64,000 bases of DNA from Triatoma infestans (lineage: Eukaryota > Arthropoda > Insecta > Hemiptera > Reduviidae). The translations under genes and the position numbers were made by a program. A model generated the notes under the pieces. The model made no database searches. It was given only the letters and a program-made list of their open reading frames with translations, and had not been told where the DNA came from. The stretch is taken from the NCBI GenBank assembly GCA_011037195.1, contig JAAEAF010000257.1, forward strand, positions 62,001 through 126,000. The letters are read 5' to 3'. Positions 20,245-33,636 of this stretch are shown here, piece by piece (position 1 is the first letter of the stretch; each line of letters opens with the position of its first letter).

Positions 20245-22932
20245 TTAATGTTATGAACTCTAAAATATATTAACAATACACTTATTTAAGTAAAATAATA
20301 ATAATTTCACTAATTACATTAGTAAATACAAAAAAAATTACCGTTGCACATGAAAAGTCTGGGGAACAGCTCTTAAAGAGCAGGAAAGGTAAACTATTAG
20401 AAGCCATTGCATCATTTTGTGTGAGTAAGTGTGAACATGTCGTCATTTTTGTTGTGGATTTTTTTGGACTTTGGATAGAAGAAATAAACGTAGATTGAGA
20501 CTTGCTGAATCAGAATGCTGTGCAAGGACTTTATATTGTGTAGTTTAGAGTGAGAGAGGATAGCGTGAAAGAGAGTGACAGATTGACCGGCACAGTGACG
20601 GTGTAATAATGTTGGTCGTTCACTGTTGATGGTTATTCCAATGGCGTTGTAATCAGAGTGAACTAGCGCTTTTTCTATGCTGGCGGCTGGACTAGCTCTC
20701 TACACTCTTTAACTTCTCCTTCCAGTATCCCGATACTTGTCCTTAGATTACCCTTTCTGAGAGCCATGCTGATCCATTACGTATTCCATAAAAAAATTTT
20801 TTGGGAAATCGTAATCAGATGATATATTAATAAATACTTAATTGCAGATTATGCATTTCTTTATTTTGGAATTTATAAAAAACTATTTTATAATTCCTAA
20901 AGCTAAAAAAAAACAAAATCTATAAGTTAAAATTTTTAAATTAAAGGAGTTCAGGTTAAAATAAATTCACCACACATACATCACCTCTTAAGAAAAAATA
21001 AACCAAGCAAATAATTAGGAATATTGATCTCATTATACAGTCTGTCGAATGTTTAGGATAATGTACTCACCTAATACTTCTTGTTACATTAGGAGCATCA
21101 TCTTTTGTATTCTCATTGGTGATGCTCATTGGTTGTGCAATGTAATTGTGTGATGTTACTTAGTATAGTTGTAGTGTGAGCGGTTTTGTAAAAGGCTTGT
21201 GTGCATGTTAAGTTAGAGATAGAAGTATTGAGAAAAAATCAAGAAACCACCACTGTTTTTGAAATAAATATATTAATTTCTAAAAGAATTTAAATACTTT
21301 ACAATATCACTTGTTACTTATTAAATCAATTACTTATCTAGAATAAATGCCAGACTTACAACTGGCACTGAATTTAAGAGAGCGATTCCTGAAGTATTCT
21401 GATTGAATGTCTAGTTCAGACTATGTTGAAAGAATGCCTTCTGTTCATAGTCCAAATCTTTTCAAATAATGCTGGTATGTGTGGGACGTGTATTGTCTTT
21501 ATTGCAACTATTAATTGCCCCTTTGTCTCTTCAATAGCATTGACTTAAATTATAGTACCTGGCTTTTTCCCATTCACTAAAATAATTATTTGAACTAGCT
21601 AAAATTCACAAAATATTTCACTAAACTATTTTCCACAACTATTATTTTTCTATTTCTTTCTTCCACTAGAGCTGTGAGTCTATTGGATTGTGTTGACTAG
21701 CCAGATGGTTAATATGGATGACAAGAAATTGGTTTGAGGTGGTCACGATATGCGACAAATTCTTTTTACCTCGAACTAGAATTTCAAAATTTTTTGATGC
21801 TCTACGATTTACAGGGAAAAGGCCAGAGAAGTAGCAAGAACAGGGGTGCGCGCACTAGGTGGAATCCATGAGATGAGCGACCCACATCCTTGTGAATAGA
21901 ACATGTTTGACGTATTTTGCCACAATGTCACTTTAGGTGTATTTGAATACTTTTGCCTGAATCGTTTTTTAACTTAGTTGAAATGGAAGATTATATAAAA
22001 AAGCTTCGGAAAAGAGAAATTTTATACTTAAAGTTCTGACGGCTTTTTTCAGTTTAACGATTTAGTCGAAAATTGTTCCAACCATTTTCTTTAAACTTCG
22101 TATACTATCTGCCTACATAAATACCTATCAATTTTTATTTGTGACGTTTTCCTAGGAAAATCGATTTTCTGGGGTTTCTAAGGGAATATTAGTGTTTTCT
22201 TCTAAAGTATCAATTCAGAATAATATATGGTTTAAGCACGTAATTAATACTAATATACATTAGAGGCTTTGTCAGAATTCGGAATTCGTATCGGTTTGTG
22301 TGTTTTTACAGCGTAGGTTTTTGAGTTTTTTTGGCTTTTTCATAAATGACTAAAACGATTTCCTATAAATTTGGAATGTTCACTACACAGATGAAAAAGT
22401 TTAGGCATCCAAGTGTATCCCCAACCATCTTTTTTTATTGCCAGCCCAACTAAACTTTGTGATCGTAGCAATTTTAGAGAAAATTTGGTATTAAATTTTA
22501 TTAATTGGAGTAAGATAAGGTCAATACACTCGCTCCAGACATACCAGTATTATTGAAAAGATTTGTTCTATGAGTAAAAGGCATTCTTTCAACAAGTGTA
22601 AACTAGACATTCAATCAGAACACTTCAGGATTCGCTCTCCTAAATTCAGTGCCAGTTGTAGAGTTTAGCATTTATAAGTAATTGATTTAATTAGCCGTAC
22701 GAGTTTTTCACCGCAGATTTTATTAAATTTATTTATTTACTCATTACCTCACCCTTGTCTCCCTTGGTTTTCTTCCTTGATGCCATATTTCATTTCTGTC
22801 TCTGTTCTATGTTTGTATACTGATTTGTCTTAATTGATCAGCATGAGGTCGTTTTATTTTTCCCTCTACCAAAGCTCACTGCTATAGAATATTAATTATT
22901 TTTTACACCATGTACCTTTTGGAAACCAATAT
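20245..22932. other. Noncoding paralogue of 3011-5689
   Basis: No gene is seen. It contains the inverted-repeat arms (about 21322-21440 and 22570-22690) and degenerate dispersed modules. A 1-bp deletion near 21727 breaks the small frame that is open in A at 4438-4620, which argues that frame is not a gene. Confidence 0.55.
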
Positions 22933-23109
22933 ATGTATTTATTCGTATTTCTTGTCCTTAGTGCATTGGTCATGGTAGGTAAATGTTTTGTTTCACATGT
23001 TTGTTGTAGGTGTTACTATCCTGAGGTTTTTCAAGGACCGGTGGCGGTCTGCAAACCCAAGGTTGATGAACAATATTTAGATGATGGGAATTGCAGTATA
23101 ATGAACTAA
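22933..23109 (+). CDS. Putative small secreted Cys-rich peptide (copy B)
   Basis: A 58-codon frame paralogous to 5690-5866. The signal-like start MYLFVFLVLSALVMVG is unchanged. The tail has six cysteines (GKC, CCRC, AVC, GNC), an even number compatible with disulfides. The family is not recognised. Every A/B difference is amino-acid changing, so the frame may be either non-coding or diversifying. Confidence 0.3.
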   Translation: MYLFVFLVLSALVMVGKCFVSHVCCRCYYPEVFQGPVAVCKPKVDEQYLDDGNCSIMN

Positions 23110-24004
23110 ATTACAATTTTATAGAAAAACATAACACATTCTCCCCCAAAAGCCACCTTATAATGTGTATAAGAAGGAGAGAATTAGGTGTATCAGTTAA
23201 AATAAACTGGAAATAATGGTGAACACTGTATCATGAAAAAGTAACACAAACTGCCAGGACTTTACCGCGAATATAGAAATCGATAGGTAGAGATTTAGAG
23301 TTAGTGAAGAAAAGGGTAGTAATCGGTTGCTGACGCGTCGTAACTGTTCTAAACACTGCCCCTTATAGGGCTAGCGGAACTGTATTTAAACAGAGTCTCC
23401 CACTCAGTCTGGCCTAAGTAGCGAGTGAGACTCTCAATTTCGTGTCTCTCTCAACGGAACCTATTGTACACCTTAAATGAAAAATATCTCAAATAAAGAT
23501 TGTAGCTGTTAGTATAGGGGATATACCAAATTTTATGGAAAATCTGTAGAGCCATTTTCGCTAAAATAGTAAAAAAAAATTGAAAAATCCTATAGAATCT
23601 TATCCTGAAAAATTATATATATATCAAGACAGAGTGAGTGTGAGAGAGACTTCAACACGTCTATTTCAGGTGAAACTTCGATATTAACAACTTTATCGAT
23701 CACAATACTTCCTGTTGCCAAAAATAAGAGAAAGTAGAATAAGTGAGAGTACATGTAAACATAATAGAAATATGCTGAATATTGAATACAAATAAATCAT
23801 ATTATAATATAACCTTGTTCTTTGCCGGCCAATGTTGAATCTCTCAGCAGACAGGTTATTCAAATGAAAAACAGAATTGTGAGCAGCTTCATGCTTGCCA
23901 GCTTGACAAATTAAAATTTACCCCTTTACATATATATATATCTATATTAACTCATAAAAAATTCCTATGAAACGCTTATCATTAGAATATTTGATAAATT
24001 ATCA

Positions 24005-25285
24005 ATGGAGGGTGAATTTTTGAAAAGAAAGAAGGCTGTTTTACGTGGCCGATTGTCAAGGATGATGACGTTTGTGTCATCAAAGAAATTTTCATTCGCA
24101 CAGTTATCTGAGCTAAAGGAAAGGAATGCGGAAGCAGGTGAGATTTAAGATGATTTTAATGAATTGTCAGTAAATTTAGATCTCGAAGAAGAGTTTGTAA
24201 ACGCTTTTGAGTCCGATTATTTCTTTGTCAAGAGTAAATTGCTCGAAAAAATTGAAGAAATAACTAACATTAAAGTCAATGAAAACAAAACTGGGTTTAA
24301 TTTACAGTATCAAGTTGTACCTTTTAAGATCCCAATATTTAAGGGGGATTTAACAGAATGTAATTCGTTTTTTGAATTGTTCAAATCCGTAATTCATAAT
24401 AATAATACCCTGGATGATGTTCGTCGTTTCCAAATCCTGAAATCTTCTTTGGAAGGAGAACCAAGAGAATTAATAGCTGGATTAGAGATCACGTCACAAA
24501 ATTATCACACATTTCTTGAGACTAATAATTATCAAAAAAATAAATACGTAATTTATAATCATTTTAAACTATTTTTTGATCAGCCTAGCGCTCAGTCTAG
24601 TCAAGATCTAAAAAGTTTAGTTAACACATCCCGATCTGTTTTGAATGCTATTAAGAGTTTTGGTATAGTTACAGAGACTTGGGATTCAATTTTAACATAC
24701 ATTTTATTAAATAAAATAGATAGAGAATCAAAACATTTATGGGAATTGCAAGACAATCCTACGGAATTTTTAAAAATTGAAGAGCTTTTTACTTTTTTGG
24801 AAAAACAGGCGCATATACGCAGCGATGATGTTAACGAGAGTTTATCAGAGTCTTTGGAAGTACACCGGCTTGCAAAAAAGTCTGAACAAATGGGCAACTC
24901 ATCATCACCCACATATCATAAGTGTAATATGTGCGGGGGTAAGCATAAATTTAAAAATTATCCTGCATGGGGAAAAGCAAGTAATCGGTGTAATGAGATG
25001 AACCATTTTGCGGCAGTTTGTAGGTCAAACAAAGTACTCCAGCAAAAGGTCGGAAATATAGAGAGTTTTACTATTAATGAAATAAATTAGTCTAAAGAGT
25101 CCAGCTGGGTTCAAACTGTAACTGTAAATGGCTTACAAGGGTTATTCAAAATTGATACAGGTGCGGATATTAGTGTCATCCCTTTAAAATTAGCTAATCA
25201 GTTGCGACCAACCATTCGTAAACCCAACTGTAGGGTTGTCACTTACACTGGAGAGAGTATACCCTTGAAGGGTTCCACTGTCTGA
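24005..25285 (+). pseudogene. gag-protease pseudogene (copy B)
   Basis: After the shared TAA at 24146-24148, the frame is open from 24164 to a TAG at 25088-25090 (308 codons). It covers the DUF1759-like region and the CNMCGGKHKFKNY zinc-knuckle region in one piece. Copy A has AAG at the TAG site, so this nonsense change is specific to B. The protease follows in the same frame after the stop (IDTGADISVIP). Confidence 0.75.
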
Positions 25286-25335
25286 GTTGTTCCATAGGGG
25301 AAAAACAACATGTCATTGAATTTGTTGTAGTTAAA

Positions 25336-26330
25336 ATGGACAAGGTACCATTGCTGGGATTGATGGATTGCGTTAAATTTGATATTATTAAACGAATAAA
25401 TAAGTTAAATAGTTCAGAGTTAGTGAACAAAAATAGAGATATCTTTGAAGGGTTGGGAAAACTCCCATTTGTACATTCTATCAAATTAAACTGTTCTTTT
25501 CAACCGTTTGTAGAGAATGTCAGGCGAGTCCCTTATGCTCTCCATGATCGTTTAAAATCAAAGTTACAAGAAATGGAAAATAAGGGTATTATAAAACAGG
25601 TATCTTACCCGACGGAAGTGGTAAATGCGATGGTTATAGTCGAAAAGAGAAATGGTGATCTCAGAATATGTTTAGACATGAGAAAATTAAACAAATCAGT
25701 AATGCGAGAGCATTATATCATACCAACAATAGAAGATATGGTACAGCCACTACAGGTCAAGAGTAAATTTAGCGTCCTAGACTTGAAAGATGGATATCAT
25801 CATATAGAGTTAGATGAACGATTTGCAGATCTCTGCACATTTGGTACTATATTTGGGAGATATAGATTTTAGAGAATGCCATTTGGCCTAAAATCGGTTC
25901 CAGAAATTTTTCAACGCCATGTATCCAGACTATTTGGTGATATTCCAGCTGTATGCATTTATTTTGACGACTTGTTGGTATCAGGGACCTATGAGAGGGA
26001 ACATGACGATGCACTTAAGCAAGTTCTCGAACTGGCTCGGAAATATAATGTTAGATTTAATAGCTCAAAAATCCAGTATAAACAGGAATCTGTGCGTTAT
26101 CTAGGTCAGATATTTTCGAAAGACGATATTGCCATTGATGAAAAATATATTGACGCTATCCGGAATCTACCTGAACCAAAAAATAAATTGGAAGTTTTGC
26201 GAGTCTTAGGGCATAGTTAAATACGTTTCAAAATTCGTACCATGTTTGTGTGACATATCAACGCCCTTAAGGCAGTTAACAAAGAAACGAGACGCAGTGG
26301 GTATGGGGAATCAAAGAAAAAATCTAATAA
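25336..26330 (+). pseudogene. Ty3/gypsy-type RT pseudogene (copy B)
   Basis: Same motifs as 8097-9090, including YFDD (about 25960-25971). The stop before RMPFGL and the frameshift after LRVLGHS are shared with A. A few amino-acid differences from A lie in the palm region (for example QVKSKFS versus QGKSIFS). Confidence 0.8.
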
Positions 26331-27200
26331 AGTGTTTTAATAGTTGTATTTAGTTTCTTAAAGACCCTAATCTCTGAAACATAAAACATGGGTTACATTA
26401 TATAACAGTTTTATTGGTAATAAACAATTTTATTTATACATTTATTTTTGTTTATTATAGAATTGTGAAAAATGGTCCAATAAAATTTAGATTTTGTTAT
26501 GTAATCTATTTTTTATTTATTTCTTTTTAATTTAAGGCGTCTCAGTATCTATAGTGATTGGCGCACGGAGCCTTCTCAGTGCACTGCCGGCCCCCGGACA
26601 CTGTTCTCTCGTTCCAGACAACACTATCCATCACCAGACAGAAAGAGAAAATCCTAGGAAGAAAAAATCTAAGGGTAGACAGCTGGACTCCCTTGTGCGT
26701 GCGTATCCAGTTCGCTAACCACTTAGGTATTCCCCTTCCCTTTGTAATCTAGTAATTTTGTGCTCGTATATCCATTTTGTTGATTTTTTTTTTTTTTAAT
26801 AAAAAAAATCTGGTGCATCACATAGTTAGCTTAACATAGTTTTTTTCAATTTATACTTTTTACGAAGTATTTAGTAGTATTTCATTCAGTGAAGTTTGTG
26901 AATGAGCCATGAAGTTTCAGCGACGTTGGAAGATCTCAAAATTAATTTGCTCAGAATAAATTTCAAATAAAAGTGTTTGGTCATTATGTAAATTTGGCGT
27001 ACCGAATTTATTATAATAGCACACTAGTGTCGGAGAGGTTTGAAACACTCACACGACTACCTCTTACTGCAGTTTACACAGATTTAGGTGATAAATTTTC
27101 CTTCAAAATTATAATTTTAAGTAAATGTTGATTTGCTTTCAATTTTTTATCAATTTGAGAATCTAAACATAATAAAATCACTTTAGAGGTCACTTTATTT
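26331..27200. other. Unassigned stretch, paralogue of 9091-9966
   Basis: No gene is seen. It contains the same GC-richer patch (about 26536-26752). Confidence 0.4.
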
Positions 27201-27655
27201 CCTTAGAGATCAATTGCGGTAACCATGAACCACCTTAGATCACTCCTGACTCTACCAAGGAGATATATAATGCGAGGCTATTGGGGATTCTTCAGGGATA
27301 GAGGACTTCTGCTCTGCAATATTCCCCTGACAAAGATTATGTTTTCTTCGAGGCATTTCTTCATCTATCACAGGCGGCATTATTTTAAAAAGGTTACGAT
27401 ATGTGCCTGCATGCTTCCTCCTTTACCAACCCAGCGGCCTTTTTGTTGTCCTGAATTCTTGTGCTCACGCTCATTGGCACACAATTTATCCTCAGGCTTA
27501 ATACTCACTGTGGGCTCCAGTTTCCTTCGGCATTTCTTCTTTATATTTGATCTGACACAGTCTGTCTCATTTGAAAATTAAATATTAAAAAAAGAAGCAT
27601 TTCTATTGAATAACAGCTTTATTTCTCATTTAATTTATACAACAATCTTGGTTTG

Positions 27656-27982
27656 TTATTGTGGTTTTAAATTCGTGCATCTACATATACCATTAGAACA
27701 GAATCCATAAGAGTAGATACCTAATTTCCTCTGGCAACTTCGATGACATTCACGGTTAAGAAATTCAAATGGTAATGTACAGGTGAATCTTTTCACACGA
27801 CCGTGATGTTCTGAAAACAATGTGAAATAAATTAAATAACAAAGTTAATCGTAGTAAATAATAAGCTAGAACAAGGTAAATGAAACTATACCGGTTGAAA
27901 CATCTTGGGGACTAGACAGGCTCGCCTCAGTATATACAAGAACGGCTAAAACTGTCACAATTAATACTAATGTTACTTTCAT
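27656..27982 (-). CDS. Defensin-like secreted peptide, short type (copy B')
   Basis: Coding exons 27892-27982 and 27656-27810 (minus), with an 81-bp phase-1 GT-AG intron. The 81-residue precursor is identical in sequence to copy A' (10426), including the GRVKR cleavage site and the six-cysteine mature peptide of 43 residues. One change lies just upstream of the ATG (CGATG here, CCATG in A'). AATAAA is present at 27618-27623, unlike A'. Confidence 0.75.
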
Positions 27983-28030
27983 CGTATCAATATGATATGC
28001 GTAATAATTAAGGCAGAACTCATCTTTGAG

Positions 28031-28040
28031 TATTTTTATA
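28031..28040 (-). promoter_or_regulatory. TATA box of gene B'
   Basis: TATAAAAATA on the minus strand, about 49 bp upstream of the ATG. GATAAG on the minus strand at 28062-28067. Confidence 0.65.
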
Positions 28041-28317
28041 CCCATCGCTGTGTAAAGATGACTTATCACAACACTTATTTTTTTGTCGTTAAGTAATGTG
28101 TTTGATAACGTACTAGTTATGCAATACTTTCCAAGTGCAACATATTCAGCCTTGATAGTTGTTTTCTTTAATTATTTTGTTGTGTTTGTTCAAAAATAAT
28201 GTATTACCGTGAACAATCTCTACTTTAAATTGCAAGTAAGGGAATATATACATCGGAATTCAAGGGTGTTTCAAATAAAAGTTCTAAAGATTTACTCATA
28301 ATTCTTTTGCATTTTCC

Positions 28318-29799
28318 AACTTTTCTACGATCACATACACTCACACTCCACCAAAACTTCTTTCTTTCTTCACTTTCTCTAATAAGAGAAAATATTGCGA
28401 TTGTGGCAGATTGATGAAATTAAATTTTCACAGCAAATACATGTTTTGAGGTCACCTGAAAACGAAAATATGTTTTTGGCAAGTGGTCTATGTGTGTGTG
28501 TTTTTCTATGTGCGTGTGTGTGTTGAGATTTAACATAATATCTCATCAGTGAAGCTTTAATATAACGAAAAGTCGCATGAAGCTTAAACTTGGTATTCCG
28601 TTTAACTACTACCCACTACATCATATATGAAAAATTACGGGCAAAATCTATTAACCGGAAGGGCGATTTTAATGCCGGTTTTTCATTGATTCTCTCGAAA
28701 AACCTTCCAACGATATTTTTCTCTTTAAAATATGTACACACACAATTATCTATGACTTTTATTTGTAACATTCTCCCGGAAAAATTAAACTTCCTGAGGG
28801 AACAGTAGCGTTATGCTTCAACTTTAATGCACCACCAGCATAATATAAACTTTAGAACTTTTACCACGTAAATAATGTTAATATATATTGGAAACATTGG
28901 CGGAATTCCAAATTTGAAGTATCAGGTTTACTCGAATGTGTAATTTTATAGAATAGGTTTATGAGTTTTTGGGAGTTATCCCGTAAACGGTTCCAATGAT
29001 ATTCTATAAAAATAAGGATGCTTGCTGCATAGAAATAACATGACACTTTTATTTGGAACATTTTCTGAAACAATGACTCTAGCAGGCGTATTGAAGCGGA
29101 GTAAGAGAAAGTCGTGTGAGTGTTTCACTTCGGAGATTTTTCATTTTATCAATCAATTTTATTTTTCAATCAATTTATATATTTTATTGAATAAACCTTT
29201 AGTTTACAAAATGTTATTCATTGTCTACAAAATTGAAAGATTAATATTCATTTCAAATTAATCTGTTGATAATAATAATAATAATAAAGAGTTTATGAAG
29301 AGTAGAAGGCATGGCATTCTGTACAGGAGTGGAGTATAACTGTGACAATATGTTTCTATAAAATTACTAAAATTTGATAATTTACTAGTATCGATGTTGT
29401 TCGTTACGTCTCGAAGAAGACGTCATACCCGAAGTACCATGTTATATTGATGGGAACTACCACGCTATCAATGAAGAGACATTGAATTGTGATATCTTTA
29501 AAATTTATTAGAATATAAATTAGGATAGGTACGTCAATCTATGTTCATTTTTATACTGATTTTTGTACGATTTGAGATGAAAATATATGTTTTAATAGCT
29601 ATTGTTTTACGTCGATATGCAGGCGTATGTACTGTAAATATAAATAATTTTTTTAGTATTTTTAAAGTATAGGTGTATTTGTTATGATTAATTTTTGTAT
29701 ATCTATCACCATTAATCATCATCAACGTCTTCTGATCCATTTAGTGTATTTGGGGTATACTTTAGAAATATCTTGTAAGAAACCAGTAACATATCAGAT
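28318..29799. other. Noncoding paralogue of 11098-12564
   Basis: No gene is seen. Inverted dispersed modules are as in A, and there is an (AAT)n run near 29268-29285. Confidence 0.5.
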
Positions 29800-30045
29800 G
29801 GTGTTTTAAAACATACTGGCTTTGAAATTGTTTAAATAAATGTACTGAAAATACAAATTTGATCTGTTTTGCCAGATCTAACTGCTCTGTTTATAGTGTT
29901 TTTTAGAGATTTCCATAATCGTTCAACTCTTTGCGTGTTAATACTAGGATCTTCACTGTTAACGGACTCAATTGAATGATTGACGAAGTTATGAATATAA
30001 CCTTCATTATTTAAAGTTTCATAAGACTTCCACCCATATATCCGT
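29800..30045 (-). pseudogene. Merlin-like transposase fragment, left arm (B)
   Basis: Paralogue of 12565-12835, with the same ISXO2-like C-terminal motifs (GYIHNFVNHS, NTQRVERLW). Its reverse complement aligns with 31162-31410 over about 240 bp or more with scattered mismatches. Confidence 0.65.
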
Positions 30046-30049
30046 TTCC

Positions 30050-31161
30050 CATTAACGGATAGGCAAGACAAAGCTCTGGACTCCCACGCTCTGTTTGTAG
30101 CAGCACTTAGGTGGCAAAGTCAACATCTAGGCAGGCTAGAGTTATTCGACGTTCCAGATCTTCGACTGAAGCCACGGGATTAAGGTTACTGTACACTTTA
30201 TTTTTTAGATATCCCCACAAAAAATGGACAAAAATGCACAATTTTATGGACTGATGAATCAAAGTTTACCAACAATGGCCTTCTTAATCGTTGGAACTTT
30301 AGAATATGGGCAGAAGAAAATCCACAAGTTACCTTCGCCACACGCCATCAGGTTGTTTTTTCTACAAACGTTTGGTGTGGAGTTTTAGGAACCAACTAAT
30401 CGGCCCATACTTCAACAGAGGGAACTTAACTGGTGAAAGGTATCTAACTTTTTTAAGAGACATTTTGCCAGTTCTGCTTGAAGATGTTCATCTAAAACGT
30501 CGGCTAGATATGTATTTTCAACAAGATGGCTACCCGGCACATAATGCGAGAGTTGGTCGACATTACCTGGACAGAAATTTCCACGAAAAGTGGTTAGGAG
30601 CTCATGGTCCGATCCAATGGCCACACCTCGATCAGACCATACATCTAAAAAATAAAGTGTACAGTAACCTTAATCCCGTGGCTTCAGTCGAAGATCTGGA
30701 ACGTAGAATATCTCTAGCCTGCCTAGATGTTGACTTTGCCACCTAAGTGCTGCTACAAACAGTGCGTGGGAGTCCAGAGCTTTGGCTTGCCTATCCGTTG
30801 ATGGTGCCCAGTTTGAACAGCTTATTTAAAGAAAAAATAAGGTAATTTTGACATTAAACTGAAATTTGTTTTTCATATTTTAAATTACCATAACTTTTGA
30901 AAAACCTAACCGATTTAAATTTTTTTTTATTTTTTAATTTAGAGGCTCAAGTACTGTAAAAATATGCAAAAAAAATATAATGTTCCATTTGAAAAAAAAA
31001 ATTGGATGCTGTATCTCGGGATATTGGGGTTTAAAAAATGGATCAATCACTGAAAATAAACTAGACTAAAAATAATTAAATACGTGCTTTCTATTTTTTC
31101 GAAATTTCCCGCCGTTTAAAAAAAAAGTGGGTGGAGCATATAACTCTGGTCACCCTGTATA
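30050..31161 (+). mobile_element. Mariner-like (Tc1/mariner, DDE) remnant with inverted arm (B)
   Basis: The core encodes LWTDESKFTNNG (first catalytic Asp at 30253-30255) and FQQDGYPAHNAR (second at 30525-30527). A frame break at the TAA near 30398 separates them, and the expected SPDL..DFFLWG block with the third Asp is deleted. The C-terminus ends DLERRISLACLDVDFAT. About 150 bp of the left side (30053-30210) is the reverse complement of the transposase 3' end (30640-30799). The 3' side ends in the TIR-like AACTCTGGTCACCCTGTAT (31142-31160). Not functional. Confidence 0.75.
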
Positions 31162-31410
31162 GGTGGAAATCTTATGAAACTTTGAATAATGATGGTTATA
31201 TTCATAGCTTCGTCAATCATTCAATTGAATTCGTTAACAGTGAAGATCCTAGTATTAACACGCAAAAAGTAGAAAGATTATGGAAATCTCGACAAAACAC
31301 TGTAAACAGAGAAGTTAGACCTGGCAAACAGATCATATTATATTTTTCAGTATATTTATTTAAACAACTTAAAAGCCAGCGTTTTAAAACTCCATCTGAT
31401 ATGTTACCAA
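31162..31410 (+). pseudogene. Merlin-like transposase fragment, right arm (B)
   Basis: Plus-strand frame with GYIHSFVNHS and NTQKVERLW, the inverted partner of 29800-30045. The long open frame continuing to 31664 runs through the adjacent tRNA-like repeat and is not a real gene extension. Confidence 0.65.
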
Positions 31411-31435
31411 TTTTCTTACCAGATATTTCTAAAGT

Positions 31436-31657
31436 GAACCCTGGATACGGTAAATACGAGCTTGCACATCACGGCGATTTGAATAGAAGCAGAACGGAGT
31501 TCCGACCTTCGCTACCTAGAACGCTACTAACTATAGCGTACCACTATTTACCACGATGCAGGGTCAACACCGACTTTCCTCTCACTGGAATCGAACCCCG
31601 AAATCTCGCACGAAAGGCGAATGTGCTAATCGGTAGACCAACGCGTGAGGACGATTG
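31436..31657 (-). repeat. tRNA-like sequence, candidate SINE (B)
   Basis: Paralogue of 13666-13885. The B-box complement is at 31587-31597. Two substitutions lie in the D-arm-like region. Confidence 0.45.
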
Positions 31658-32717
31658 CAAATAGTTAAAAGAAAAAATCGTTGAAACCTTTTTCGAGGGA
31701 ATCAACGAAAAACTACCAAGAACTTCATTAAAGTCGCACTTCCGGTTGATAGATTTTGTCCGTAATTTTTATGTGTGATGTAGTGGGCAGTAGTTAAACG
31801 GAATATCAATTTTGAGCTTCCAGCGACTTTTCGCTATGTTATATTAAAGAGTCGCGTTTGAGATATTATATTAAAACGCACATAGACCATTTGCCGAAAA
31901 CATTTTTTCGTTTTTATAGGACCTCAAAACATGTATTTGCAGTGAAAATTTAATTACGAAAATATATCACGATCGTAATACATTATCTTACTACTAGTAA
32001 GAGACAGTAAAAGTCTGGCATTAAACTTACACGATACGCTATATCTATGCGGAAGAGGAAATGGTTATAGTGGTTTGTGAGATAATTCCAACAAACTCAA
32101 AACTATTCTGTAATATGCACTTTTTGTTATCCGATTTAGTTCAAATGTTACCAGCACTTCCTTCTAATGTATATTAATAACTTGTAGAGCCAATGTATAT
32201 TAATATACATTAGAATTGTATTGAACAAGTATGTTATCGGGAAATATAACGTTATTTTTTCCCAGAATTCCCAAAAAATCAATTTTCCAAGGTATATTCT
32301 TCAAATAAATGTAATAGGAAACATTTTTGTATATCGTATACGAAGTTTAATAAAAACCGTTGGAGCCAAAACTGTACCAAAATTCTGCTCATTACATGGT
32401 TAAATTATAAATTCTCAGAATGGCCTTCATAACCAAACATCCATAATCGAATGAGAGAAATTAGGGAAGCGACCCATATTTTTGAAAGTTTATAGGGTAG
32501 GTATAGTAGGAAATGGTTAGCACCTTGACGTTAGAAATGGAGAGATGGATCGTTACATGATTCCTCCTAGAAGGTGTTGATCAAATGCTGTACTCAGATT
32601 ATTGACCAAGGGGGGGGACACTGAATAGGCAGGACATCGAGGTAAAGTGAAATAAGATGTGAGAGTGATTGTGTGAGTAAATTCTAACTTTATAAATTCA
32701 TTTCAATTGTGTGAGAA

Positions 32718-33427
32718 ATGGATGGTGAGGTTCAAAGTGCAGAAAAACAAAGTACAGAGAATCAGAGTGCTTGTTCAGTGGTTGGCGGGCTCGGCCCCTT
32801 TAATATTCTACTGATAAAGTTAAATGATATTACATCCGAATTGAAATCATTAAAACAGAAGGTAACTAGTAACAATAACGATGTTAAATCTGCTATATTA
32901 AAAATGAAAGACAATATAAATAAATTGCAAAATTCGTTTACTTTGCTCAAACAGGAGAATAAAAATTTAAAACAGGAGGTTGATTATTTACGTGTTAGTG
33001 TTGGGAAAAAAAATATTTTTGAACAATTGTATAAGAGAAACAATTTAATTCTATATAATTTTGAAGAGGAGAAAGATGAGGGAATTGATTCTCTGGAGAT
33101 GCTATTCTTGATTTTATAAATAACAAGTTGGAGGTAAATATTGAAATAAAAGAAATTGATTATATTCGTAGATTAGTGAAAAGAAGTGGTAACAAGCCCG
33201 TGTTGATCAGGCTGACCTGCCTAAGAAAGAAATATGAAATTCTGAGAAATTCGAAGAAGTTAAAAGGAGAGGTGTTGTTTTTGTCTGAGGAAATTAGACT
33301 TGTCAGAAGAGAATCAATCCCTTTCCTAAACGAGGCTCGCGCTGGCAACTCAAAAGCCATGCTAAGATACGATAAATTAATAATTAAAGGAAAATTTTAC
33401 AGCCTAAATGATTTGAAAGAGCAATAG
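32718..33427 (+). pseudogene. LINE ORF1 pseudogene (copy B)
   Basis: Same protein as 14932-15684, but a 1-bp deletion near 33102 (GATGCTATT here, GATGCGTATT in A) shifts the frame, and CAG to TAG at 33425-33427 truncates the tail. Confidence 0.75.
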
Positions 33428-33636
33428 TCTGTGAAAAACCCAAAAGAGTCTGCACCATACAACGCGTAATACTGGAGTTGTAACAGACGAATCAGAAATA
33501 TTTGATGAAAATTCATCTGATACGTCGGGGAGCGTTCTAGGCAGATGGTTAAAAGAAGGAAAGTTAGGACGGAGTGAGAAGAGCTCACCCAAAACGGTTA
33601 AAAAGAGGAAAGTTGGAAACTCACCGGAAGTAAAAA

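Larger units (their letters stand above)
24005..26330 (+). mobile_element. Decayed BEL-gag/gypsy-pol retroelement (copy B)
   Basis: Paralogue of 6764-9090 with the same domain order and the same shared stops (TAA at 24146, TGA after the protease near 25283, TAG at about 25870). It lacks RNase H and integrase. It retains the gag frame that A lost to a 2-bp insertion. Confidence 0.8.

Noticed and set aside
31131..31664. 177-codon frame as a single gene
   Set aside because: It is a Merlin-like transposase fragment running on into a tRNA-like repeat read in the wrong strand. The A copy is split by a 1-bp change.
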